Under the pieces are notes generated by a model that saw nothing but the letters and a program-made list of their open reading frames with translations, was not told where the DNA came from and ran no database searches. Shown here piece after piece: positions 1 to 6,897 of a DNA stretch of 7,035 bases. Each line of letters opens with the position of its first letter. The stretch's first letter is position 1. The position numbers were made by a program, and so were the translations under genes. Source of the DNA: Paracoccaceae bacterium. Its GTDB lineage: Bacteria; Pseudomonadota; Alphaproteobacteria; Rhodobacterales; Rhodobacteraceae. Location: positions 1-7,035 of the forward strand of contig SKWP01000199.1 of NCBI GenBank assembly GCA_007128865.1, given 5' to 3'.

Positions 1-295
1 CGAAGGGGCCACGCCGTGCCGAGCCTGCGTTGTTTGCAAGTATGTCGCAATGGCCAAGCTGCGTTTCGACGGCCTGCCTGATGCGATCGCATCCTTCAAC
101 ACCCGACACGTCTGCAGAGCAGGTAAAGACGCGCCCATTGCCTATGGTGGCTGCTGCTTCTTCAAGTCTGGGCTGATTGCGGGCCACCATCAGGACGGTG
201 GCCCCGGCATCAGCGTATGCCTTTGATATCGCAAGGCCGATGCCCTGCGATGCTCCTGTGACGACAGCCGTCCTGCCCGATAGCGAAAGTTCCAT
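1..295 (-). CDS. Short-chain dehydrogenase/reductase (SDR), N-terminal part, cut by window edge
   Basis: This is the N-terminal 98 residues of an NAD(P)-dependent SDR oxidoreductase; the rest lies beyond base 1. The Rossmann fold is plain. Strand beta1 leads into the glycine-rich cofactor motif TGASQGIG (residues 13-20), an Asp-Val follows beta3 (residues 62-63), and NNAG is at residues 88-91. Arg39 after beta2 suggests a preference for NADP(H), a family rule of thumb. The catalytic Ser-Tyr-Lys lies outside the window, so activity and substrate cannot be judged. The ATG at 295 is preceded by a perfect AGGAGG (306-301) five bases upstream, which fixes the start. It is the last visible gene of the minus-strand operon, 61 nt after the binding-protein gene and just behind a strong inverted repeat that may lower or uncouple its expression. 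It probably acts in the cytoplasm on a product of the imported compound (inference). Confidence 0.9.
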   Translation of the reverse strand, partial: MELSLSGRTAVVTGASQGIGLAISKAYADAGATVLMVARNQPRLEEAAATIGNGRVFTCSADVSGVEGCDRIRQAVETQLGHCDILANNAGSARRGPF

Positions 296-314
296 ACCTG
301 CCTCCTGCCCCGAG

Positions 315-350
315 AGCATGGGCCATGCGATACGCGGCATGGCCCATGCT
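315..350. repeat. Perfect 14-bp inverted repeat (intercistronic hairpin) between binding-protein and SDR genes
   Basis: AGCATGGGCCATGC (315-328) and GCATGGCCCATGCT (337-350) are exact reverse complements separated by 8 nt. In the minus-strand transcript this forms a 14-bp stem starting six bases after the binding-protein stop codon and ending eight bases before the SDR Shine-Dalgarno. No T-run follows on either strand, so it is not a canonical intrinsic terminator. Stable hairpins behind solute-binding-protein genes commonly protect that part of a polycistronic mRNA from 3' exonucleases, giving more binding protein than downstream product; that role is inferred here. Each arm is itself a near-palindrome, GCATGG-N-CCATGC, and the two copies start 21 bp apart (316 and 337), so a tandem protein-binding site is an alternative. 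Confidence 0.8.
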
Positions 351-356
351 GTGCCT

Positions 357-1385
357 TCAGTGGTCGGCGATTGTCAGCTCGTCACGCCAGACGCCGATTT
401 CCTTGAAGTACTGTGCTGCACCGGCGTTGACCGGAATGCGACGCATCAGATACGCCGTTGCGAATTCCGGCTCCACATACCGGGTCAGGTTGGACTGGGC
501 CTGAACGAACTCGTAATTGTCGTAGATGCTCCTGGTGATGTTGTAGCCGGTTTCGGCATCGACATCCTTCCGGGCGCCAAGAATGCCCGCATAGCCGGGT
601 ACCGACATTTCTTCGGGCACCGTCCCCCAGGCGTCCGGCGTCAGCCGGAACTTCAACACGCCGGGATTGAGTTCTGCCGCCGCATCGAGCAGCTCATCCG
701 GTACCGGCAGCAACCGGATGTTGGTCGACGCCTCCAGTTCCTGGATCAGGGGTGACGGCTGGCCCACGGTCAGAATGGCAACCGAACCCTCGATCTGGCC
801 ACGCTGAAACGCATCATAGGTTTCGCGCCAACCCTGATGGGTAAAGCGGATCTGATCGAGAATGCCCATGGTTTCGAAAATCGTGGTCCAGAGGGCATTC
901 GCAGACCCACCGGCAGATCCGGCAGAGAAGCGACGGCCAGCAAAGTCTTCGAGCGACTGGATGTCGGAGTCCGCGGACACGAACGGAGCCGGGCTCCAGA
1001 CCATGTAGGAGAACATCTGGTTGAGCTCGATCGGGCGGCCGTATGGCGGCATGCCTGCCAAGGCAGGCGCCCAGTCAGACGAGGTTGTCTGGCCGAGTTC
1101 GATGATTCCCTCGCCAAGCAGGTGCATGTTCTCGGCGCCGCCGCCCGTCGACATCGAGGATGTGCGCAGCGGAGGGTCGGAAAAACGGTTGATGACCGCC
1201 GACAGCGTTTCGATGATGACGTAACCAGTCGAGCCGAGGCTCGCCGAACCCATCTGGATGACGCCCTGCGCATGCGCCGGGGAGGCCGAGGCACCAAGCA
1301 AGAGCCCGGACCCGGCCATACTCAGGCCGCCGGCAAGCACGGTTCTGCGGGTGGGTAGCTGATGTCGGTTGAAGCGTTCTGACAT
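357..1385 (-). CDS. TAXI-family TRAP transporter solute-binding protein
   Basis: This is the periplasmic receptor (342 aa) of a TRAP transporter of the TAXI type, which delivers a small, usually carboxylated solute to the membrane permease. The N-terminus is an export signal. It has twin arginines at residues 13-14 (PTRRTVLAGG), a Gly/Ala/Leu-rich core, and a likely cleavage site after AHA (37-39). The mature part shows the TAXI layout: a GSASLGSTGY segment (47-55), STGGGAENMHLL (79-90), a second-lobe segment LEDFAGRRFSAGSAGGSANA (145-164), and LTVGQPSPLIQEL (205-217). Length is normal for the family. The ATG at 1385 was chosen because AGGAGG (1396-1391) sits five bases upstream and the signal peptide starts there. 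The open frame extends to 1628, but that part overlaps the end of the upstream hydrolase gene and is not protein-like. It lies 25 nt after the hydrolase and, unusually, is separated from its permease by that enzyme gene. The ligand cannot be read from sequence. Confidence 0.93.
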   Translation of the reverse strand: MSERFNRHQLPTRRTVLAGGLSMAGSGLLLGASASPAHAQGVIQMGSASLGSTGYVIIETLSAVINRFSDPPLRTSSMSTGGGAENMHLLGEGIIELGQTTSSDWAPALAGMPPYGRPIELNQMFSYMVWSPAPFVSADSDIQSLEDFAGRRFSAGSAGGSANALWTTIFETMGILDQIRFTHQGWRETYDAFQRGQIEGSVAILTVGQPSPLIQELEASTNIRLLPVPDELLDAAAELNPGVLKFRLTPDAWGTVPEEMSVPGYAGILGARKDVDAETGYNITRSIYDNYEFVQAQSNLTRYVEPEFATAYLMRRIPVNAGAAQYFKEIGVWRDELTIADH

Positions 1386-1410
1386 GATGTCCTCCTGCTG
1401 GTTGATGTGG

Positions 1411-3147
1411 TTATGTTCCGAGTGCATAGCTTTCGCGCCTCGGGTCGGCGCCTGCAGAAACCACGCCCGTTTCGTGGTCTTTCGCGACAAGACACACGCC
1501 GCCTGCGCGCCAGACCGAACTCGGCCAGGCAAAAAGGTCGTGCCCGGCAACGCCGAGTTTCTCGACGACATCGGGTTCGATGCGCGCCTCATACGACAAA
1601 CGTCCGGGAAAGTGGCTGTGCGGCGCAAACGACGACGGAAAGCTGAAGGTGGCGAAGCGCGGCGCCTCGACGGCTTCCTGCGGATTCATGCCAAACAACA
1701 TGCAGTTGAGAAGCGCCTGCAACATGGCCTGCGACTGCACGTCGGCGCCCGGCGAACCCAGCGCCAGGACGGGCCTTCCCATGGTGTCCAGCACCATCGC
1801 CGGATTCGGTGTGAGTCTGGGCCGCTTTCCGGGCGCCACGACAGACGGGTGCCCGGGTTCGACCCTGGATTGCGACCCGCGTGACGAAGGGCAAATCCCC
1901 GTGCCCGGAATGATGGGCGTGTCTCTGGACACATCGCTGGGCGTTGCGGAAAAGGCATTTCCATAGCGGTCGAAAACCGCAACAAACGATGTGTCATGCG
2001 CCGGGGGCGTTTCACCCTCCGATGCCTCGACGAGGCGGGCTTGGTTGGTGCCGGTCAGGGCGGGATCACGCGGCGGCAGATCGGTCCAGGCCTTGTCCCT
2101 GTCGATCAGGGCTAGCCGGCGATCCGCGTAATCGTCCGAAAGAAGGGTTTCCAGGGGCACATCGACAAACCGCGGATCGCCGTAGAAATGTTCTCGATCA
2201 CAGAAGCTGAGCTTCAGCACCTCTGCAAGCAGATGGATGTACTCGAAAGAGTTATGTGCCAGTCCCTCGATCCCGGTCCGGGAAAGCAGCTTGAGCGCTT
2301 GCAAGAGAACAGGCCCCTGGCACCATGGCCCGCAGGAATAGACTTCGTGATTGCGAAAGGACTGCGAAAAGACCGGTTCCCACGCTGGCTTGTAACCTGA
2401 CAGATCCTCGAAGGTGACCCATCCGCCCTGCGCGGTATGATAGTCGGCGATCGTTCGCGCGATGTCACCACGATAAAAGGCGTCACGGGCGGCCTTCAGC
2501 CCGGCTTGTCGGCCACCATGCGAAGCGGCAGCTTCCGAGGCGATCATGTAATCGATTGTCGAAGCCAGATCGGGCTGGCGAAACACCTCCCCGACGACGG
2601 GGGCGCTGCCAGAAGGAAGATAATGCGCAGCGCTGCTCGGCCAGCGGCGGTATTTTTCTGCATCAAGTGCGATGTTCGAGGCCATGAGCGGGTAGAGGAC
2701 AAAGCCGTCTCGGGCATACCCGGCGGCAAAGGAAACTGCGTCCGCGAAGGAAACGGTTCCGAACCTCTCCAGAGCAGCGATCCAGGCTGCCGGGGCTGCC
2801 GGCATAACGGTTCGCAGTATGCCTTCGGGAATCCTGTTGTCGAAATCGTTGCGGAAGACCTCGACATCGGCTGCCCTGGGCCAGTACCCGAGGCCGTCAA
2901 TGGACCGCACGACCCCGTCCTCGGCGGTGTACACCATCATCGGGCAGACACCGGCAAAATTGACGATGTCGCTGTGAACGACTGCCAGCACCATTGCGGC
3001 AGCAACGCCGGCATCAACTGCATTGCCTCCGGCTTGAAGGATCTCGTAGCCAGCCTGCGACGCTAGGAAATGCCCGGACGATATGGCATGTTTTCGACCG
3101 CGTATCACCGGCCTTTCGGTCGTGTTCTGACTGGCCACACCGTTCAT
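1411..3147 (-). CDS. Gamma-glutamyltransferase-family Ntn hydrolase, divergent substrate site
   Basis: This 578-residue protein belongs to the gamma-glutamyltransferase (GGT) family, whose members self-cleave ahead of a threonine that becomes the nucleophile of the small subunit. Family landmarks are LASQAGYEILQAGGNAVDAG (28-47), HDTSFVAVFDRYGNAFS with the predicted nucleophile Thr386, PGTG (414-417), the APGKRP box (438-443), GSPG (464-467) and the C-terminal AGADPRR (565-571). Predicted subunits are residues 1-385 and 386-578. No signal peptide is seen, so it should act in the cytoplasm, unlike the periplasmic E. coli GGT. Several glutamyl-binding positions differ: DFRE is replaced by DGLG (84-87), and SSM of the PLSSM loop by LTP (445-447). 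It may be an amidase or acylase of the broad group that includes YwrD and oxamate amidohydrolase HpxW. It starts 6 nt after the permease stop. A GGGAG (3162-3158) inside the permease end may serve as its ribosome-binding site, which suggests translational coupling. Confidence 0.9.
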   Translation of the reverse strand: MNGVASQNTTERPVIRGRKHAISSGHFLASQAGYEILQAGGNAVDAGVAAAMVLAVVHSDIVNFAGVCPMMVYTAEDGVVRSIDGLGYWPRAADVEVFRNDFDNRIPEGILRTVMPAAPAAWIAALERFGTVSFADAVSFAAGYARDGFVLYPLMASNIALDAEKYRRWPSSAAHYLPSGSAPVVGEVFRQPDLASTIDYMIASEAAASHGGRQAGLKAARDAFYRGDIARTIADYHTAQGGWVTFEDLSGYKPAWEPVFSQSFRNHEVYSCGPWCQGPVLLQALKLLSRTGIEGLAHNSFEYIHLLAEVLKLSFCDREHFYGDPRFVDVPLETLLSDDYADRRLALIDRDKAWTDLPPRDPALTGTNQARLVEASEGETPPAHDTSFVAVFDRYGNAFSATPSDVSRDTPIIPGTGICPSSRGSQSRVEPGHPSVVAPGKRPRLTPNPAMVLDTMGRPVLALGSPGADVQSQAMLQALLNCMLFGMNPQEAVEAPRFATFSFPSSFAPHSHFPGRLSYEARIEPDVVEKLGVAGHDLFAWPSSVWRAGGVCLVAKDHETGVVSAGADPRRESYALGT

Positions 3148-3153
3148 GCTTTC

Positions 3154-5139
3154 TCAACTCCCTTTGCGTTGCGCGACGGGCACCGCGACAGCGGCTCTGG
3201 AACGGCTGAAGATGGTCGCACCTGCCAGCAACACTCCGGCGGCCAGATTGAGGGCGACGGAATTGATGAGCAGCAGTGCGCCGCCAACAACGCAGAACAC
3301 ACGGATCAGCGGGCCCAGCCGGCCATAAAGGAACCCTTCGAGGCCGATGTTGATGTACACAAGTCCCACGAGACACAGTGTCGACACCATCAGCGTATCG
3401 AAGAATGATCCATCCAGCATCAGCATCTCCGGACGCAGGACAAAGACGAACGGCAGGATGAACCCGGGCAATGCAAGGCGAACGGCAGTGAAACTGGTCT
3501 CGATGAAATCCGATTTCGCAATGCTGGATGCCACCATGGCACCGGTCGCCACCGGGGGCGTGAGTGCCGACATGATCGCGATGTAGAAGACAAAGAGATG
3601 GGCTGCGAGTAGCGGAACTCCGAAGTTCGCGATCGCGGGTGCGGCAAGGATTGCAACCAGGATGTAGGCGGCTGAAGTCGGAAGCCCCAGGCCAAACAGC
3701 AGGCAGGTCAGGGCCGATATCGCAAGCAGCAGCCAGAGATTATCAAGACTCAGCAACAGAAGCAGCTGGGAGAGCTTTTGCGCGAACCCGGTTACAACCA
3801 GCATCTCGACCAGAATGCTGATGATTGCGATGATGATGGCAACATGCGCGCCGCTTCGCATTCCTTCGGAAAGTCCGTTCAGGATGGCACTTGCCGCCTC
3901 AAGAAAACCCTGAACCGGGTTTCTGATATGCAGAACCATCTGCTTGATGAATTCAAGTGCGATCAGGATCACACAGGCATAGGCCGCCGCAAGGCCCGGC
4001 GGCATCTGTCGAACCAGGAAATAGACCAGAAAGCCAAGGGCGACCAGCATGTGCCCCTGCAACAGCAGGGCCCGCTGGATTGGCACGTCGGAAAACGGCA
4101 CCGCGTCGCCGAGTTCGTCGCCGGATTTGATTCCGACCTTCACGGCTCGCAGGTGTACGGCGAAGGCCAGATACAGATAGACAATAAGGGCAGGGAAAAT
4201 GGCGGCCGCCATTACTTCCGTATAGGCAATCCCGGTCAGCCCCACGATCAGGAATGCCGCCGTTCCCATCTTGGGTGGCGAGAACTGGCCGCAGGCTGAA
4301 GCAACCGCTTCCACGGCTCCCGCAAAGCTCCCACGGAAACCGACGCGCTTCATCAGGGGTATGGTGAAGGCTCCGGTGGATGCGACATTGGCCATTATGC
4401 TGCCCGAAATCATTCCCATGAAGCCGCTGCTGACCACGGCGGCCTGGGCAGGCCCGGCACGCGACCGGCGGCCCACGGCAAAGGCCAGCCGCATCACCAG
4501 ATCAAGTCCCCCGGTGGCTTTCATCAGCCCGGCAAACACGAGAAACATGAAGGTAATGGTTGCCGATACCTCGGTCAGACCGCCGAGCACGCCACGGAAG
4601 AAGGGAATGGAAAGATAGGCGACAATCCGTTCAATCGAAATCCCGGCATGGAAAAACAGCCCCGGTACATACGGCCCCCAATATGCATAGGCAATGCCGA
4701 TCAGGGAAATGATCGGAATGATCTTTCCCCATTCGCGCCAGACAATGCCGATGGTCAGGGTAATCAGCAGCACCCCGATCATCGTGTCATTCGCGTTGGG
4801 GCCGAACGGCCGGGTCCTGACGATGGAAGTGTATTCGCTCAGTATGTATGCAAGCGGAACAAGCGAAACCAGCGCCAGAAGTATGTAGCCGGCCATTTTC
4901 AGCCGGCTCCTGGGGTCGGTCGTTTCAGCGCAGGACAGGAAGAGAATGAAAAGGCACGATGTGAGGTGAAAGGTCCGGAACTCACCGGAGGTGAGAAAGA
5001 ACGTTTCGACCTGAACAAAATGCGCCACGACTATCGGCGCGGACAGGAGTCCGATTACGACGGCCAGCCAGCCCGAGCGCGTCCTTTCCGAATGAAAGGT
5101 CCTGCCGAGGTATTGCCGCACGCCGTTTGAGGCCGGCAT
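3154..5139 (-). CDS. TRAP transporter permease, TAXI-type fused small and large (DctQM-like) subunits
   Basis: This is a polytopic inner-membrane permease that uses an ion gradient to import the solute handed over by the TAXI binding protein. It is 661 aa from the chosen ATG. The N-terminal part (about residues 22-150) has DctQ-like membrane segments, and the rest is the DctM-like transport domain. Conserved TAXI-permease blocks are GSIMANVASTGAFTIPLMKR (246-265), EAVASACGQFSPPKMGTAAF (277-296), GLGLPTSAAY (483-492) and a TPPVA turn (527-531). A lysine sits in PPKMG where PPVMG is usual in the family. Many hydrophobic helices continue to a basic tail. The start is uncertain. The frame stays open to a GTG at 5259, but residues encoded by 5259-5140 are proline-rich, poor in G/C at third positions and not family-like; neither start has a good Shine-Dalgarno. 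First gene of the operon, it overlaps nothing and is followed after 6 nt by the hydrolase. Confidence 0.93.
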   Translation of the reverse strand: MPASNGVRQYLGRTFHSERTRSGWLAVVIGLLSAPIVVAHFVQVETFFLTSGEFRTFHLTSCLFILFLSCAETTDPRSRLKMAGYILLALVSLVPLAYILSEYTSIVRTRPFGPNANDTMIGVLLITLTIGIVWREWGKIIPIISLIGIAYAYWGPYVPGLFFHAGISIERIVAYLSIPFFRGVLGGLTEVSATITFMFLVFAGLMKATGGLDLVMRLAFAVGRRSRAGPAQAAVVSSGFMGMISGSIMANVASTGAFTIPLMKRVGFRGSFAGAVEAVASACGQFSPPKMGTAAFLIVGLTGIAYTEVMAAAIFPALIVYLYLAFAVHLRAVKVGIKSGDELGDAVPFSDVPIQRALLLQGHMLVALGFLVYFLVRQMPPGLAAAYACVILIALEFIKQMVLHIRNPVQGFLEAASAILNGLSEGMRSGAHVAIIIAIISILVEMLVVTGFAQKLSQLLLLLSLDNLWLLLAISALTCLLFGLGLPTSAAYILVAILAAPAIANFGVPLLAAHLFVFYIAIMSALTPPVATGAMVASSIAKSDFIETSFTAVRLALPGFILPFVFVLRPEMLMLDGSFFDTLMVSTLCLVGLVYINIGLEGFLYGRLGPLIRVFCVVGGALLLINSVALNLAAGVLLAGATIFSRSRAAVAVPVAQRKGS

Positions 5140-5280
5140 TACCGGCACCGCCCGGGCGAGTGGAACCGGAAACGGCAAGGTTGCTTGCGGAACTGGCAGT
5201 CGTAGGATAAATGGCCATCCCGGAGGCCGATGCGCTGAACCTGCACAATCACACTCCACATTCTGCCCAATCTACAGCGA

Positions 5281-5335
5281 TTGTGGCGCTTTGTGGATCA
5301 AGCTTACCTGCCGTCAGTCTCCGGTCAAGCTTGCC
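5281..5335. repeat. Short paired direct repeats upstream of the permease operon
   Basis: TTGTGG occurs at 5281-5286 and 5291-5296, exactly 10 bp apart. TCAAGCTTNCC occurs at 5298-5308 and 5325-5335, 27 bp apart and differing only at the N. They lie between the candidate LysR dyad and the permease gene, where RNA polymerase or a regulator would bind. Function is unknown, and chance is possible for elements this short. Confidence 0.4.
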
Positions 5336-5358
5336 TTCGGGAAGTTGCCCGGTATCAG

Positions 5359-5382
5359 CGAGATTAATATTGTCTATTCTCG
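5359..5382. promoter_or_regulatory. Candidate LysR-type binding site (dyad with T-N11-A core)
   Basis: CGAGATTA (5359-5366) and TATTCTCG (5375-5382) form an inverted repeat CGAGAnTA-N8-TAnTCTCG centred between 5370 and 5371. T5364 and A5376 give the T-N11-A spacing typical of LysR boxes within the dyad. It sits in the most AT-rich patch of the window, between the regulator and the operon it probably controls. A second, weaker dyad, GGTT-TT-AACC (5383-5392), directly abuts it and could be an activation half-site. The role is inferred from family behaviour and position. Confidence 0.5.
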
Positions 5383-5691
5383 GGTTTTAACCTATCCCGT
5401 GGCCACCGGGCATGGGTACTCCCGGCAGATCGTTCGGGCTTCGGATGGACCTGGCAGGTGAAGGCCGCGCCCCGGCATGGAACGTTCCTTCTTGTTGCAG
5501 CTGTGACGATATCCGGGGCCGTCGTGACCGCAAGGCTTTCCTTGCAAGCGCTGTTCAGCGGTACATTCCGGTGAGGCGGAACCTCGCCTTGCTTCCTGTC
5601 TGTTCGGATCCAGTCTGGCGCATTGTTCTCAACCGGTGAAGGGCAGGCGAGGTGGTGGTCATCAACGACAGCGTGGTTGGAGGCGGCGAGG

Positions 5692-6696
5692 ATGAGTTCG
5701 GAGCTTGACCTGCGTGCCTTCAGGATCGCAGCTGCGGTCATTGACGAAGGCAGCATGAGCGGCGCTGCCCAGAGGCTCGGGCTGACACAATCCGCGGTTT
5801 CGCAAGCGGTTCGCAGGGCCGAGGCCAGTCTGGGCACGGCACTGGTGCACCGCGACAACCGCCCCCTGCGCCCCACCGATGCCGGCCGCGTTCTGGCAGC
5901 CGAGATCGAGGAAGTCTCGGTGCGCATCCAGACGGCCTTCGAACGGATCCGTCGCGCAGCCCAGAAACCCGAGCGCCTCGATCTTCGGCTGGGATTGATC
6001 GATACCTTCGCCGCAACGGCCGGTCCGGGCCTTGTGCGCGAACTGATGGAAGGGGCAATGGCGCTGCGCCTGACGGTGCATTCCGGGCTGGCTGCGGCGC
6101 ATACCGAGGCCCTGCTTCACCATGCGCTGGATGCGGTGATCGTGACCGCCGATTCCATCGAGACCCTGGACAGGATCGACAGCGTCCCTCTCTTTTCGGA
6201 ACCTTTCGTCCTGATCGCCCCGCGGGCCTGGTCTGCCAGCCTGCAGGGACTGTCGCTGCGCGAAATCCTGTCCCGCTACCGGCTGATCCGGTACAGCGCC
6301 CGGTCGCACATGGGTCTTCAGGTCGAACGGCACCTGCGCCGGTTGCGGCTCGAGGCCCCGCCGGTGCTGTCCTTCGACACCTCCGATGCGCTGGTCGCGA
6401 TGGTTGCCAGCGGCGTCGGTGTTGCCATTGCCACGCCGCTCGGCCTTTTGCAGGCGCGCGTGCATCATCCCAGCCTGTGGATCGCGCCATTGCCCGGCCC
6501 GCGGGTATCGCGCGAACTGGTTCTGGCCACGCGCAGCAACGAATTCCTCGAACTCGGCCCGAGGATAGCCGACGCAGCCCGGCAACTGCTGCGGACCACC
6601 ATCGTGCAGGAACTTGTCGACATCATTCCGTGGCTTGAGTCCGAAGCCGCCGAGCTGGTCCGCGACCCGGTGCCGGCCGCCGGACCGGCGGACTGA
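5692..6696 (+). CDS. LysR-family transcriptional regulator
   Basis: This is a 334-residue DNA-binding regulator with the LysR two-domain layout. The N-terminal winged helix-turn-helix (about residues 5-64) includes GSMSGAAQRLGLTQSAVSQA (20-39), ending in RPLRPTDAGR (57-66), and a linker helix follows to about residue 90. The C-terminal periplasmic-binding-protein-like effector domain (about 95-305) contains LRLGLIDTFAATAGPGLV (98-115) and the late SGVGVAIATPLGLL (240-253), where the second lobe forms. The tail after 305 is a little longer than usual. The ATG at 5692 was preferred because GGAGG (5679-5683) lies eight bases upstream and the protein then begins directly at the HTH; the frame is open to an ATG at 5623, which would add 23 atypical residues. 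Divergence from the transporter operon is the classic arrangement for a LysR protein that controls its neighbour and itself, with a substrate-related molecule as co-inducer (inference). The effector cannot be named. Confidence 0.93.
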   Translation: MSSELDLRAFRIAAAVIDEGSMSGAAQRLGLTQSAVSQAVRRAEASLGTALVHRDNRPLRPTDAGRVLAAEIEEVSVRIQTAFERIRRAAQKPERLDLRLGLIDTFAATAGPGLVRELMEGAMALRLTVHSGLAAAHTEALLHHALDAVIVTADSIETLDRIDSVPLFSEPFVLIAPRAWSASLQGLSLREILSRYRLIRYSARSHMGLQVERHLRRLRLEAPPVLSFDTSDALVAMVASGVGVAIATPLGLLQARVHHPSLWIAPLPGPRVSRELVLATRSNEFLELGPRIADAARQLLRTTIVQELVDIIPWLESEAAELVRDPVPAAGPAD

Positions 6697-6897
6697 TCCG
6701 CCCGCGGGGTCCCGGAGGGGCGCCCCGGATGAAGGGTTGCTTATTCCACCCATTAGACTTGCTGATGAACCGGCCGGGGGCTTTTCCGTTCCTGCCGGCT
6801 GGGGGAAACTGGCACAAAGGTCTGAACAGGGCGGGGTCAGCGGATGGTGCGCGCAGGTACGGGGCGGTTGTGATGGTTCGCCTTGGCGGGCAGGTGA
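6697..6897. other. Non-coding stretch after the LysR gene
   Basis: I see no supported gene in these 200 bases. There is a perfect 10-bp palindrome GGGGCGCCCC (6717-6726) just after the regulator stop codon and a CCGGCCGG palindrome at 6770-6777. Neither is followed by a proper T-run, although CTTTT occurs at 6781-6785. All three plus-strand frames were read; one is open from an ATG at 6765 to the right edge but has no ribosome-binding site and no recognisable protein character. Confidence 0.5.

Larger units (their letters stand above)
5140..5691. promoter_or_regulatory. Divergent intergenic region between permease operon and LysR gene
   Basis: This gap of about 550 bp separates two divergently transcribed genes and should hold both promoters. 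I see no convincing gene: an open frame at 5412-5639 (plus) has no ribosome-binding site and no recognisable sequence, and the long minus-strand frame through 5364-5927 is antisense to the regulator. Distinct elements are an AT-rich patch with dyads at 5359-5393, direct repeats at 5281-5335, and a small hairpin GCAAGG-CTTT-CCTTGC (5530-5545) plus AGGCG-N6-CGCCT (5574-5589) in the leader of the regulator gene. A weak minus-strand promoter-like pair, TTGACC (5328-5323) and TAAGCT (5306-5301) with a 16-nt spacer, lies just downstream of the dyad. Its -10 is poor and I do not call it firmly. Confidence 0.6.

Noticed and set aside
177..755. Plus-strand frame opposite the SDR and receptor genes
   Set aside because: Antisense to two well-supported genes; spans their junction and the hairpin, with no family resemblance.
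1386..1628. N-terminal extension of the receptor frame up to 1628
   Set aside because: It overlaps the 3' end of the hydrolase gene, is not protein-like, and the ATG at 1385 has a strong ribosome-binding site followed by a proper signal peptide.
5140..5259. GTG start at 5259 for the permease
   Set aside because: No Shine-Dalgarno, a proline-rich low-GC3 extension and no family similarity; the ATG at 5139 leaves a normal short N-terminus before the first membrane helix. Still possible.
5412..5639. 75-codon plus-strand open frame in the divergent region
   Set aside because: No ribosome-binding site, no hydrophobic or domain pattern and Arg/Pro-rich composition typical of chance frames in GC-rich DNA.
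6720..6785. Possible terminator after the LysR gene: CCCCGG (6723-6728) pairing with CCGGGG (6774-6779) before CTTTT
   Set aside because: The loop would be 45 nt, the stem only six pairs, and the T-tract four bases; not a credible intrinsic terminator.
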